A stretch of 64,000 nucleotides of DNA from the NCBI RefSeq assembly GCF_030020805.1, contig NZ_CP125098.1, positions 324,001 through 388,000 of the forward strand, written 5' to 3'. The stretch comes from Paenibacillus sp. RC67. GTDB taxonomy: Bacteria > Bacillota > Bacilli > Paenibacillales > NBRC-103111. Each line of letters starts with the position of its first letter. Position 1 is the stretch's first letter. Shown piece after piece: positions 9,022-17,961 of the stretch. The notes under the pieces are model-generated. The model made no database searches. It was not told the origin of the DNA and saw only the letters and a program-made list of their open reading frames with translations. The position numbers and the translations under genes are program-made.

Positions 9022-9127
9022 TTTTCGGTGCTTTCCACCGATAAAGGCAAATTCAGCGAAAGCTGAAGACGCAAAGCTATAGGGCCTTCCCTGGTAAATC
9101 TACCAGAATGGCAGCCAGTTACCGAAA
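9022..9127 (+). promoter_or_regulatory. Cyclic di-GMP-I (GEMM-I) riboswitch
   Basis: Several hallmark elements of the class I c-di-GMP aptamer occur in order. These are ATAAAGGCAAA, a first arm closed by a GAAA tetraloop (CAGC-GAAA-GCTG), the conserved GACGCAAAGCTATAGGGCC block, a second hairpin (CTGGTAAATCTACCAG), and GGCAGCCAGTTACCGA at the 3' side. The 5' TTCGGT pairs with the 3' ACCGAA to close the structure. The 5' side can also form a local hairpin CGGTG/CACCG, a plausible alternative state. The AAGGAG ribosome site of the transglutaminase gene lies directly against the 3' closing strand. Control of translation initiation is therefore possible. No intrinsic terminator is seen between aptamer and gene. 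Confidence 0.88.
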
Positions 9128-9136
9128 GGAGAGTTT

Positions 9137-9940
9137 ATGTTTCGTAAATTAGGAACATTGTTGCTGATTGCTGCGCTTTTTCTGACCACGGCGCCTAAAG
9201 ACATCCATGCAGATGCTGGACAACCTATCCTGGATAAAAGCTCTCTGAGCAGCGGAATCATTAAGGTCCATTATGCAGATTCAGATCATAAGGCCCTAGT
9301 TCGCGTAACCAAGGGAGATGTTCAAGTAGACTATAGCCTGGTGAACGGAGCATCCTATCCCCTTCAATGGGGTGACGGCAGCTACAATGTGCTGGTTGCG
9401 AAACTGATTTCCGACAACAAATATCAAGTCGTTTTACAAGAAAATATCGATGTGAAGAAGGTTAATGAGCAGGCTGTGTTCTTGCAGTCTATTTCCATTG
9501 CCAACTGGAATGAAACGACCAAAGCAGTGGTGGAAGCCAAGAAATTGACCGCTGCCGCTGCAACGGATGAAGATAAAGTAAAAGCGATTTATACCTTTTT
9601 GACGAAAAACTACAAATATATGGAGAGTAAAACGCAAACTGTAGAAGCAGGCTATATCCCTGACTTGGATGAGATTTACGATGAATCCGGCGGAATATGC
9701 TTTGACTATGCAGCTACATTCGCAGCAATGGCCAGAAGTGTAGGGATCCCAACCCGATTGGTTATGGGATACGAGGTCCATGCTCCCGATATGTATCATG
9801 CATGGAATCAAGTATTTCTAAAGGATTTGAACGAATGGGGCATTATCGACACCACCTATGATGCGTCTCGTGTACAAAACGGGCAACCAACAACTATGAT
9901 AAAAAACAGTGCCGATTATGTTGTTACTTGTATCTATTAA
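9137..9940 (+). CDS. Secreted transglutaminase-like protein under c-di-GMP riboswitch control
   Basis: The protein has 267 residues with a clear signal peptide (MFRKLGTLLLIAALFLTTAP). The catalytic triad of the transglutaminase-like fold can be read: Cys in GGICFDYA (188), His in YHAWNQ (221) and Asp in IIDTTYD (238). Members of this family act either as cysteine peptidases or in protein cross-linking, and the sequence does not tell which. The gene lies directly behind a c-di-GMP-I riboswitch, with AAAGGAGAG 7 nt before the ATG, between a sortase gene and a large LPVTG adhesin gene. A role in processing or cross-linking that adhesin, set by c-di-GMP, is an inference from position. Confidence 0.85.
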   Translation: MFRKLGTLLLIAALFLTTAPKDIHADAGQPILDKSSLSSGIIKVHYADSDHKALVRVTKGDVQVDYSLVNGASYPLQWGDGSYNVLVAKLISDNKYQVVLQENIDVKKVNEQAVFLQSISIANWNETTKAVVEAKKLTAAAATDEDKVKAIYTFLTKNYKYMESKTQTVEAGYIPDLDEIYDESGGICFDYAATFAAMARSVGIPTRLVMGYEVHAPDMYHAWNQVFLKDLNEWGIIDTTYDASRVQNGQPTTMIKNSADYVVTCIY

Positions 9941-9980
9941 GTAACAGCCATTCGCTTAGTTAGCGGGAATCGCAGCCTGA

Positions 9981-10019
9981 AGAATCTGCATTTGTGTTGA
10001 TATGCAGGTTCTTTTTTTT
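9981..10019 (+). terminator. Terminator between transglutaminase-like and adhesin genes
   Basis: AGAATCTGCAT pairs with ATGCAGGTTCT (one G-T wobble) and is followed by eight T. The adhesin therefore probably has its own promoter or depends on read-through. Confidence 0.8.
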
Positions 10020-10166
10020 GTGTTTAAGTATACGGTTTGCTGTTCAGAAATTATTCAGATCGGTGATTTACAATGACTCGGACAGTGAAATAATTTGGGT
10101 TATACAACTTGAAAGGGGGCGATAAGAGGGTTTCAATTCATAGTAGAATGGAGGAAGGAACCAGCC

Positions 10167-13100
10167 ATGTGGAGGAAAAAAACTAGTGCGCTGCTGATAG
10201 CTCTATTGTTTGTGATCCAGAGCCTGTCGGGAGTCGGTTATTTGACTCAGGCTTTTGCCGCAGGCACGATTACCAGCAACATCATCAACAGCGTAACCAT
10301 GACAGTTTACGACAAAGCGGGACAGGTCGTCACAGGTAATGTGTACGAGCAGGGCTCCAAAGTCCGATTGGACTACACCTGGTCTCTGCCGGATAACCAT
10401 GGTTACCACAGTGGGGATACCTTTGTCTTCACGCTGCCGCAAGCATTCCTGCTCTTCAATGATATCAGCGGGTCTTTATTGAACGGTGATGAAGAAATAG
10501 GAATGTTCAGTGTCAGCAAGGCCAGTCATCAAGTGCTCATGACCTTTAACAGCTACATTGAAAGTCATAGCCGAGTTCAGGGAATCCTTACCTTGAACAC
10601 ACAATTTGACATCACGACAGTAACAGGAAGCACGACGCAAATCATTAAGATTCCGATTCAATCCGGAGAACAGGTGTTTACTCTCACCTTTAAGCCTAAC
10701 ATTGCCTCGACCATCGGGAAAAGCGGTGCTGCACAAGGCTTCAATCCGAAGAACATTGATTGGACGGTAGATGTGAACAAATCGCTGGATTCCGTTCAAC
10801 AGGCGGTTGTCACCGACCCAATTCCTGTGGGCTTGGCGGTTCCGGTTACCATTGCCGTGTATAATCTGAATGTAAATCTCGACGGTACGGTATCCCAAGG
10901 CACCTTGGTGAACGCCGGAAAATACACAGTAGATACGGCAGGCAATGTTCTTAAAGTAAGCTTTACGGACAATCCTATTCAAAGCGCATACCGGATCCAG
11001 TATACTACTCCGATTACGGATGCTAATGCGGGATCGTTCGTCAATACCGCAAAGTTTGAAGGAAGCAACCAGCTCGCCTCCCAAGCTACGGCGACGGTGA
11101 CCATCCAGCGCTTAAGCGATCTGGGTAAACAAGCTTCCAAGTATGATCAGGCTACACAAACCATTGATTGGGCTATCCAATACAACTACAATGAGAAGTC
11201 GATCCCTCAGCCAGAGGCATTTTTAATGGATTCTTTCAATGATTCACAGGAGCTGATTGCTGGTTCGCTGCATGTATATCCAGCCGTTCTGGATGCTTCG
11301 GGTAAAGAAGCGCTAGGAGCAGAATTGCCTGCTTCGGAGTATACAGTCAGCCTTACCCCTGCGGCGTCAGGAAAAGCAGGCTTCAAGCTGCAGTTCAAGC
11401 ATGCGGTAACATCTGCATTCAAGATTACGTACCAAACGAAGGCTGTACACCGCGTTAATGACGATGCTACGGTAACGAACAATGTGTACTCAGGTACAGG
11501 AGCTACCACAGGTCCAGCCAAACAGGATATTAAGCAAGCGATTATCGTTAAAAATGTTGGATCCGTAGACTACACAGCCAGGACAGTGGCATGGAAACTT
11601 ACCATTAATGGCGATAGTCAGCCCATGAGCGGCGTTAAGGTAACGGACACCTTCCCTGCAAAAGGACTGCGTCTCATTCCAGATTCGCTGGTGGTGAAAG
11701 CCAATAACGGCGCGGTGATCCCGTCGACCCAATATGTTGTAGATCCCGCCATTCAGACGGATCAAGGGTTCATACTGACATGGAATGTCCCTATTACGGA
11801 ACCTGTCACGGTCAGCTACACAACGGAGTTCCATCCGGATTGGATCAGTCCGGCCGGAAGCACGACGAATTATACGAATCAAGCCCAGATCGATTGGATG
11901 GATGAAGCTTCCAACGTGAGGACGAAAACGGTGTCCGCTGTCTTCTCTCCAAGAAGTGAAGTGAAGCAGAACGGCTTCAAGAGCGGCTCCTATAATGCTT
12001 CCTCCAAAGAGATTACATGGACCGTGGGCGTCAATTACAACGGGAAGACACTTAAGAATGCCGTGGTTGAAGATAGTTTGGAATCGAAGCAGAAGCTGGT
12101 GGACGGCTCTCTTAAGCTGTACAACATGACCATTCCTGCGAATGGAAACGCAGTGAAGGGGACTGTAGTCGATAGCACTTATTACACCTATAAAATTGAT
12201 AACAGCAACAAGCTGGTCGTGACGTTCTTACAACCGATTTCGACTCCGTATTATGTTGTCTTCAACACTAGTCTGGATGGAGAACTGATAGGCAAGAATA
12301 TCGGCAATACAGCACAATTGTTGGATGGCGCGAATCCTGTTTCCACCAAGCTGACGGCTTCGGTAACGATCCCTCAAGGGGGAGAGTATGTTAACAAGAA
12401 CGGTACGCAGGCAGGAGACAAAATTGTTTGGACGATGTACATCAACCGCGGGCAATCGACTGTTGCCGATGCCAAAATCATCGACACGCCTACGGACAAT
12501 CAGCTATTGCTGCCGGATTCCTTTCACTTGTATGCCACGACCGTTGCAGCTAACGGAAGTTTGAACAAGGCGGCGGAGCTAGTCAAGGGAATGGATTATA
12601 CGATTGCGTTTCATACGGATTCTAACGGCAAGCAGTCGTTTGAGCTAAGCTTTAAGAAGGAGATCCGTTCGGCTTATATTTTGGAGTATCAATCCCTTAT
12701 CGTTGCCAAAGATCAAGAGACAGTGTCCAATAAAGTCAGCTTCAGTGGCAATAACGTAAGCACAGTGACCCAAGAAACGACGAAAGATATAATTGTCGGC
12801 GTCTCCGGCGGGTCGGGTTCAGGCAGCGGCAATGTTAGAGGAAAGCTGATCATTGAGAAAACGGATTCTGCCGATAGTCAGCTGCATTTAAGCGGAGCAA
12901 CGTTCGACTTATACCGGAAATCGGTTTCAGACCTTGTGTATTTGGACACGCGGACAACGGATGCAGCGGGTACGATTGAATTTATTAATCTGCCAGAGGG
13001 GGATTACGCGGTTAAGGAGACGACGGCCCCATTGGGATATGATCTGTCCACAATGATACATTATGTAACTATCAATTATACAAATAGTATCATAAGGCTG

Positions 13101-13676
13101 CCTATATCCAATGTGAAGACATCAACCCCACCGGTCACTCCACCCGTGGATCCTCCGGTAACACCACCTGTGAAGCCGCCAGTAGAACCACCGGTAACCC
13201 CGCCGGTGACTCCACCTGTAGAGCCGCCTGTGAAACCTCCGGTAACTCCACCGGTCACTCCTGGCGGGGGATCATCGGATTCGGATTCCGGCGATTCATC
13301 GGAACCGGTGAAGCGTCCGGAATCAACAGGGACTCAAGGATCCACCGGACCCGGATCGGGCACTGCGCCAGAAGCATCAGCGAAGCCTGATCCTGCACCA
13401 GCAGAGAAGCCAGGCACTGAACCTAAGCCCGAGCTTCCCGTAGAACAAGAAGTGCCGCCGATAGAAGGCAATATCAAGGTGCCTTTAGGAGGCCTTCCGT
13501 CTAGCGATAACCAACAGCAGGAGAATGGGAATGTAACGTTAGACCCGGATGGAGCACCTGTAGAAACACTTCCTGTAACCGGGGAAGCCAGTCATTTATA
13601 TATGCAGCTGACAGGCTTCTTATTGATTATCCTAGGCGCAGCATTAGGCCGGACAAGAGTGTTAAGAAACAAATAA
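10167..13676 (+). CDS. LPXTG-anchored adhesin with repeated collagen-binding-type domains and SpaA-like domain
   Basis: The protein has 1169 residues. A signal peptide ends near AFAAGT (about residue 32). Residues 35-880 form a series of beta-sandwich modules of the adhesin and 'collagen binding B-like' type. These repeat motifs such as 'IDWAIQYN', 'ITWTVGVNYN', 'VAWKLTIN' and 'IVWTMYIN', each followed by 'V-x-D-(T/S)-x-P/L'. A SpaA/Cna-B-like domain follows (about 890-980: ATFDLYRKS, LPEGDYAVKETTAPLGYD), which in related proteins carries an internal isopeptide bond. Then come a Pro-rich stalk (TPPV, EPPV, KPPV repeats, about 985-1030) and a sorting signal: LPVTG at 1135-1139, a hydrophobic helix and the basic tail RTRVLRNK. 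The likely anchoring enzyme is the sortase encoded 1.2 kb upstream. GGAGGAAGGA precedes the ATG. Confidence 0.92.
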   Translation: MWRKKTSALLIALLFVIQSLSGVGYLTQAFAAGTITSNIINSVTMTVYDKAGQVVTGNVYEQGSKVRLDYTWSLPDNHGYHSGDTFVFTLPQAFLLFNDISGSLLNGDEEIGMFSVSKASHQVLMTFNSYIESHSRVQGILTLNTQFDITTVTGSTTQIIKIPIQSGEQVFTLTFKPNIASTIGKSGAAQGFNPKNIDWTVDVNKSLDSVQQAVVTDPIPVGLAVPVTIAVYNLNVNLDGTVSQGTLVNAGKYTVDTAGNVLKVSFTDNPIQSAYRIQYTTPITDANAGSFVNTAKFEGSNQLASQATATVTIQRLSDLGKQASKYDQATQTIDWAIQYNYNEKSIPQPEAFLMDSFNDSQELIAGSLHVYPAVLDASGKEALGAELPASEYTVSLTPAASGKAGFKLQFKHAVTSAFKITYQTKAVHRVNDDATVTNNVYSGTGATTGPAKQDIKQAIIVKNVGSVDYTARTVAWKLTINGDSQPMSGVKVTDTFPAKGLRLIPDSLVVKANNGAVIPSTQYVVDPAIQTDQGFILTWNVPITEPVTVSYTTEFHPDWISPAGSTTNYTNQAQIDWMDEASNVRTKTVSAVFSPRSEVKQNGFKSGSYNASSKEITWTVGVNYNGKTLKNAVVEDSLESKQKLVDGSLKLYNMTIPANGNAVKGTVVDSTYYTYKIDNSNKLVVTFLQPISTPYYVVFNTSLDGELIGKNIGNTAQLLDGANPVSTKLTASVTIPQGGEYVNKNGTQAGDKIVWTMYINRGQSTVADAKIIDTPTDNQLLLPDSFHLYATTVAANGSLNKAAELVKGMDYTIAFHTDSNGKQSFELSFKKEIRSAYILEYQSLIVAKDQETVSNKVSFSGNNVSTVTQETTKDIIVGVSGGSGSGSGNVRGKLIIEKTDSADSQLHLSGATFDLYRKSVSDLVYLDTRTTDAAGTIEFINLPEGDYAVKETTAPLGYDLSTMIHYVTINYTNSIIRLPISNVKTSTPPVTPPVDPPVTPPVKPPVEPPVTPPVTPPVEPPVKPPVTPPVTPGGGSSDSDSGDSSEPVKRPESTGTQGSTGPGSGTAPEASAKPDPAPAEKPGTEPKPELPVEQEVPPIEGNIKVPLGGLPSSDNQQQENGNVTLDPDGAPVETLPVTGEASHLYMQLTGFLLIILGAALGRTRVLRNK
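13130..13262 (+). repeat. Proline-rich stalk repeats in the adhesin gene
   Basis: About 4-codon units of the type (T/E/K/D)-P-P-V are repeated eleven to twelve times in near-identical DNA. Such tracts can change length by slippage or recombination and set the distance of the adhesin from the wall. Confidence 0.85.
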
Positions 13677-13693
13677 AGGACTATGTACGACAA

Positions 13694-13783
13694 AGCCAGC
13701 TGCGTAAAGCTGGCTGGGGGAATCCCCCCGATGAAGAAGCGGCCATTTCCCTATAATTGACGGGAAATGGCCTTTATTTTTCT
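13694..13783 (+). terminator. Double hairpin terminator after the adhesin gene
   Basis: The first stem is AGCCAGC/GCTGGCT. The second and stronger is GGCCATTTCCC/GGGAAATGGCC followed by TTTATTTTT. Confidence 0.85.
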
Positions 13784-13784
13784 G

Positions 13785-13813
13785 TTGACAATCCCTATCC
13801 ATGAAGATACAAT
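13785..13813 (+). promoter_or_regulatory. SigA-type promoter of the siderophore import operon
   Basis: TTGACA (13785-13790) and TACAAT (13808-13813) are separated by 17 nt, close to the vegetative consensus. The Fur box follows at once. Confidence 0.8.
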
Positions 13814-13819
13814 CATTAA

Positions 13820-13834
13820 CGATAATGATTCTCA
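13820..13834 (+). promoter_or_regulatory. Fur box
   Basis: The 15-mer CGATAATGATTCTCA matches the Bacillus Fur consensus TGATAATNATTATCA at 12-13 positions. It lies across the expected transcription start, so iron-loaded Fur would block the operon. Confidence 0.8.
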
Positions 13835-13942
13835 TTTGCACAGTGTGGCATGTCCATTAGATGCATTTTTGCAAATACTCATTGCCTGAACAGTCTATAA
13901 GAAACGACCGACCAATATTAGGGAGCAAGGAAGGTAAATGAG

Positions 13943-14764
13943 ATGATCAGTGAAACCAAAGGGTTGTTTACCCAGAATTTAAATATAGCCTATGATGATC
14001 GATTGATCGTGAATGATTTAAATTTAACGATCCCTATCGGTAAGATTACGGCTCTAGTAGGTTCCAACGGCTCCGGCAAGTCCACCATTCTCAAAACGAT
14101 GGCGAGAATTACCCACCCTAAGAACGGACAAGTTTACTTAGATGGCAAGTCCATACATGAGCAAGCAACCAAAGTGGTAGCGAAGCAGCTCGCCATTTTA
14201 CCTCAGAACCCTACGGCACCGGATGGCTTGACGGTAAGCGAGCTTATTTCTTATGGAAGGTTCCCGCATCAGAAAGGCTTCGGTTCTCTTGGTAAGGAGG
14301 ACTGGGATGTAATTCAATGGTCACTTGAAATAACGGGGATGGCCGAGTTCGCGGATCGTCCGGTGGATCAGCTTTCCGGAGGTCAGCGTCAGCGTGCCTG
14401 GATTGCAATGGCTTTGGCGCAAAAGACAGAGATTCTGTTTCTCGACGAACCGACCACCTTCCTAGACATGGCGCATCAGCTGGAAGTATTAAAGCTGCTG
14501 CAGAAGTTAAATGCCGAAGAAGGTCGTACAATCGTTATGGTGGTTCATGATTTGAATCATGCCGCTCGCTACGCGCATCACATGGTTGCGATTCAACAAG
14601 GCCGGGTGGTGAGTGAGGGGACACCGGAGCAGGTTATGACCAAGGATGTTCTTCGTCAGGTGTTCGGGATCGAGGCAGACATTTTAACGGACCCTCGAAG
14701 CGGTGTTCCGCTCTGCCTACCCTTTGAGCTGTTTATTAAGAGTAAAGGAACTCTTACTTCATGA
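13943..14764 (+). CDS. Iron-siderophore ABC transporter, ATP-binding protein (FecE/FhuC type)
   Basis: The protein has 273 residues. Walker A is [10 protein letters not shown], the signature is [17 protein letters not shown], Walker B is [12 protein letters not shown] and the switch His is in [12 protein letters not shown]. The LDEPTTFLD followed by H-x-x-E/Q, and the overall length, are typical of the iron-chelate subclass. It energises two membrane permeases encoded directly downstream, and its stop overlaps the first permease's ATG by 4 nt. It is the first gene of a four-gene unit behind a Fur-controlled promoter. The substrate is probably a ferric siderophore. Hydroxamate or citrate-hydroxamate types are likely by family, but the exact compound cannot be read. 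Confidence 0.93.
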   Translation: MISETKGLFTQNLNIAYDDRLIVNDLNLTIPIGKITALVGSNGSGKSTILKTMARITHPKNGQVYLDGKSIHEQATKVVAKQLAILPQNPTAPDGLTVSELISYGRFPHQKGFGSLGKEDWDVIQWSLEITGMAEFADRPVDQLSGGQRQRAWIAMALAQKTEILFLDEPTTFLDMAHQLEVLKLLQKLNAEEGRTIVMVVHDLNHAARYAHHMVAIQQGRVVSEGTPEQVMTKDVLRQVFGIEADILTDPRSGVPLCLPFELFIKSKGTLTS

Positions 14765-15804
14765 ATCCAGGCTTCTTACATAGGGTGTTTAAGAGTAATC
14801 GGACCCGTGTGAAGGGCTCGGTGTTTAGCGCTGTACTGCTACTAGCTATTATTGGACTGGCGCTTTCGATGTTTTTGGCTATCTCATTTGGTGCGAAGGA
14901 TATGACCATCGGGACCGTATGGACGGCTATTGCCAAGTATAATCCTGCTTTGACGACGCATCAGATCATTCATGAGCTGAGGCTTCCTAGAGTGATTGCA
15001 GCGGCTGTTATGGGTGCGGCCTTTGCGGTTGCGGGAGCGTTAATGCAGGGGGTTACACGTAACCCGTTAGCAGATGCGGGGATTCTTGGAGTCAACGCAG
15101 GAGCGACATTTATGGTGGCTTTAAGCTTCGCATTTTTTCCGAATGTACCGTATACCGCCTTGGTGCTGCTGTCATTTGCGGGAGCGTCCTTAAGCGCTCT
15201 TTTTATTTTTGCGCTTAGTTCTACAACGGCTGGAGGCTTGACACCCTTAAGGTTGACCATTGCTGGTGCTGTCGTTGCAGCCCTGCTGCACTCTCTCAGC
15301 TCCGGGGTCGCGATCTATTATCAATTAAGCCAGGATTTGGCCTATTGGTATGCAGGAGGCGTTGCCGGAGTCAAATGGTCACAATTGAAGCTATTGGTAC
15401 CGGTGATCACGATCACTATAGCTTGGGCACTGCTGATGAGCCGATCTCTTTCGTTAATCTCCCTGGGGGATGAGGTAGCTGCTAATCTTGGAGTTAGAAC
15501 GAAGCGGGTAAGAATATTGGCCATGATAGCGGCTTTGATTTTAGCGGGGGTCTCCGTATCGGCTGTAGGTGCAATCGGGTTTGTGGGCCTCGTGATTCCA
15601 CATATTTCGAGAAAGCTGGTAGGCGTCGATTACCGGTTCGTCATTCCGGTGTCTGCCGTATTAGGGGCGGTCCTGCTTGTTTTTGCTGATTTAGGAGCAC
15701 GGATGGTGAATCCGCCAAGAGAGTTGGCTATCGGCGTGATGGTTGCCCTCGTAGGTGTCCCTTTCTTCCTTTATCTTGCTCATAAAGAAAGGAGGAGCTT
15801 ATAG
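14761..15804 (+). CDS. Iron-siderophore ABC transporter permease (FecCD family), first subunit
   Basis: The protein has 347 residues and about ten hydrophobic helices. It carries the FecCD markers [40 protein letters not shown] and, near the C-terminus, [15 protein letters not shown], which contacts the ATPase. The ATG overlaps the stop of the ATPase gene. It forms a heterodimer with the next gene's product in the cytoplasmic membrane. Confidence 0.93.
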   Translation: MNPGFLHRVFKSNRTRVKGSVFSAVLLLAIIGLALSMFLAISFGAKDMTIGTVWTAIAKYNPALTTHQIIHELRLPRVIAAAVMGAAFAVAGALMQGVTRNPLADAGILGVNAGATFMVALSFAFFPNVPYTALVLLSFAGASLSALFIFALSSTTAGGLTPLRLTIAGAVVAALLHSLSSGVAIYYQLSQDLAYWYAGGVAGVKWSQLKLLVPVITITIAWALLMSRSLSLISLGDEVAANLGVRTKRVRILAMIAALILAGVSVSAVGAIGFVGLVIPHISRKLVGVDYRFVIPVSAVLGAVLLVFADLGARMVNPPRELAIGVMVALVGVPFFLYLAHKERRSL

Positions 15805-15807
15805 AGA

Positions 15808-16821
15808 ATGCAGCAAATGCACGCTAGAGAGAAAAAAGCGGCTGTCGTAGGCTTTGTATTAATCCTCATCTGTTTAAGTGCTGTAATTATTAGCTTAAAT
15901 ACGGGGACGATTCGGCTTTCTCCTTCAGCAGTTATACAAACGCTGGTTGGAAGGGGAAGTCCGGATGACACGATGGTGTTATTTGATTTTCGACTCCCTC
16001 GTATCTTGGTGACCATGCTGGCGGGAATCGGATTGGGCATATCCGGGGCGATTTTACAAGGATTGTCGCGCAACGCATTGGCGGATCCCGGTATTCTCGG
16101 TATTCATGCCGGTGCTTCGTTAGGCCTTATTGTTTTTGTCACCTATTTTAATACAATGACAGGTGCGATCTCACTGCTTATTCCATTGTTTACGTTTGCC
16201 GGAGGTATTGTAACAGCGCTCCTGATTGTTCTGTTGGCGTATGATCGTCAAAAAGGATGGCTGCCGGTACGCTTAATCTTAATCGGAATTGCGGTTTCGG
16301 CCGGTTTCAGCGCAGCTACGTTATTTTTGTCATTAAGTCTCGATGATAAAACGTATGTATTTGCCTCAAGATGGCTGATCGGCAATGTTTGGGGGAAGGA
16401 TTGGATTCATGTGTATGCATTACTTCCGTGGATCCTGTTAATTGCACCGTATGTGTTTAGTCAATCCAAATCTTTAAATGCCTTATCGCTAGGCGATGAC
16501 CTGGCTGTCGGGATTGGAGCTTCCGTACGAAGACAGCGTTTGGTGCTGCTGACTGCGGCTGTAGCTTTATCTTGCGCCAGCGTATCGATGGTGGGAGGAA
16601 TCGGATTTATCGGCTTGGTCGCGCCTCATCTGGCACGTCGTCTGGTAGGACCCATGCATCAGCATATTTTACCGATTTCAGGCTTGATAGGTCTTGTCAT
16701 CCTGGTCGTGGCCGACACGATCGGAAGATCCATTTTCCAGCCTAACGCGATTCCGGCGGGTGTTGTTGTTGCCGCTGTGGGTGCGCCGTATTTCCTTTAC
16801 TTACTTCGTAAAACCAAATAA
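15808..16821 (+). CDS. Iron-siderophore ABC transporter permease (FecCD family), second subunit
   Basis: The protein has 337 residues and the same fold as the preceding permease: FRLPRILVTMLAGIGLGISG, QGLSRNALADPGILGIHAGA and GGIGFIGLVAPHLARRL. It starts 3 nt after the previous stop, with GGAGGAG about 10 nt before its ATG, so the two are made together and probably pair 1:1. Confidence 0.93.
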   Translation: MQQMHAREKKAAVVGFVLILICLSAVIISLNTGTIRLSPSAVIQTLVGRGSPDDTMVLFDFRLPRILVTMLAGIGLGISGAILQGLSRNALADPGILGIHAGASLGLIVFVTYFNTMTGAISLLIPLFTFAGGIVTALLIVLLAYDRQKGWLPVRLILIGIAVSAGFSAATLFLSLSLDDKTYVFASRWLIGNVWGKDWIHVYALLPWILLIAPYVFSQSKSLNALSLGDDLAVGIGASVRRQRLVLLTAAVALSCASVSMVGGIGFIGLVAPHLARRLVGPMHQHILPISGLIGLVILVVADTIGRSIFQPNAIPAGVVVAAVGAPYFLYLLRKTK

Positions 16822-16841
16822 TAACCCATTGAGGAGACTTT

Positions 16842-17750
16842 ATGAAAAAGACACTATTGATATTCAGCTTAATTCTTAGTCTGATTTTGTCCGCGTGCGG
16901 CACCAATGCGCCACAACCAAGCAAGGAAGCGGGCGGAGATAAGCCGGCTGAGAATAAAGAACCGCGGATTGCATCGCTTTCCATTCATTTGACCAATCAT
17001 CTGCTAGCACTTGGCATTACGCCTGTTGGTTCCGTTGTGGGTGGGGATCTGAAAACCTTTTTACCTCACGTAGCGGATCGTCTAACAAATACGAAACAGC
17101 TTGGTGTTGCAACAGAGCCGGATATGGAAGCTTTGTTGGCGTTGAAGCCCGATGTCATTTACATCGACAAGCAATATGCCGGAGATATCGCTAAATATGA
17201 AAAAATTGCCAAAACCGTTTCCTTTGACCTAGATGAGGGAACATGGAGAGATACTTTACGAAAAGTTGCTAAGTTAGTCAACCGTGAGCAGCAGGCTGAG
17301 GATTTCCTCAAAGAAAATCAAGCTCAAGCAGAGCGCGTTAAGAAGCTGATTCAAAGCAAAATCGGTGACGGTACGGTCATGGCTGTCCGCGTAACGGCAA
17401 AAGAGCTGCGGGTGTTCGGATTCAGACGTCCGATGGGACCTATGCTGTTCGAGGACTTGGGATTGAAGCCGGCTAAAGGTGTCGAGAAGATCAGCAAAGA
17501 CAAATCTTATGAAGTGATCTCGCAAGAAGTGCTTCCTGATTATGATGCGGATGCCATCTTCGTCATCGTTAACAATGAAGATGGAGCGAAAAAGCTGTAT
17601 GCACAGCTGCAGTCCAGCCCAATCTGGCAGGGGCTTAAAGCGGTAAAAGCAAATCACATCTACCCTATTCCTGATCAACCGTGGTTGGATTACTCGGCAA
17701 TGGGGAACAAGATGTCTTTGGATAACGCAGAAAAAATCTTTTCCAAATAA
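16842..17750 (+). CDS. Iron-siderophore binding lipoprotein
   Basis: The protein has 302 residues. A lipoprotein signal peptide ends in the lipobox LILSACGT, so the mature protein would be anchored by the Cys to the outer face of the membrane. The remainder is a periplasmic-binding-protein fold of the cluster that takes iron chelates and cobalamin: RIASLSIHLTNHLLALGITP, then 'ALKPDVIYID'. A GAGGAG site precedes the ATG. It is the last gene of the Fur-boxed unit and is followed by a terminator. It resembles the YfiY/YfiZ/YfhA-type systems of Bacillus, but the specific siderophore is not established. Confidence 0.93.
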   Translation: MKKTLLIFSLILSLILSACGTNAPQPSKEAGGDKPAENKEPRIASLSIHLTNHLLALGITPVGSVVGGDLKTFLPHVADRLTNTKQLGVATEPDMEALLALKPDVIYIDKQYAGDIAKYEKIAKTVSFDLDEGTWRDTLRKVAKLVNREQQAEDFLKENQAQAERVKKLIQSKIGDGTVMAVRVTAKELRVFGFRRPMGPMLFEDLGLKPAKGVEKISKDKSYEVISQEVLPDYDADAIFVIVNNEDGAKKLYAQLQSSPIWQGLKAVKANHIYPIPDQPWLDYSAMGNKMSLDNAEKIFSK

Positions 17751-17762
17751 TTTCTAAGTAGG

Positions 17763-17787
17763 GGCACCCGATGGGGTGCCTTTTGTT
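17763..17787 (+). terminator. Terminator of the siderophore operon
   Basis: GGCACCC/GGGTGCC with a short loop is followed by TTTTGTT. Confidence 0.8.
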
Positions 17788-17907
17788 ATCTAAATGAGCA
17801 GCACAGTTTATACTCACGAAACTAGTGCTGTCATAAAAGCTACGCATTTCTGACTATAAATAGACAAATAGGATAGGTCTACCAGCCTATGGGGGTAAAT
17901 TGGTAAA

Positions 17908-17916
17908 TGTTATAAT
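17908..17916 (+). promoter_or_regulatory. Extended -10 promoter of the chemoreceptor gene
   Basis: TGTTATAAT lies 46 nt before the ATG at 17962. Confidence 0.5.
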
Positions 17917-17961
17917 AGTTTTTAAATCTTTTTGCTGCAAGATGTAGGAGGACGAACGGAT

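Noticed and set aside
10020..10166. Second c-di-GMP riboswitch before the adhesin gene
   Set aside because: No GEMM-I or GEMM-II hallmark such as the GACGCAAAGC block is present in this gap.
13076..13258. Minus-strand ORF of Gly-Val-Thr-Gly repeats opposite the adhesin stalk
   Set aside because: It is the mirror of the Pro-rich repeats of the adhesin gene, with no ribosome site or family match.
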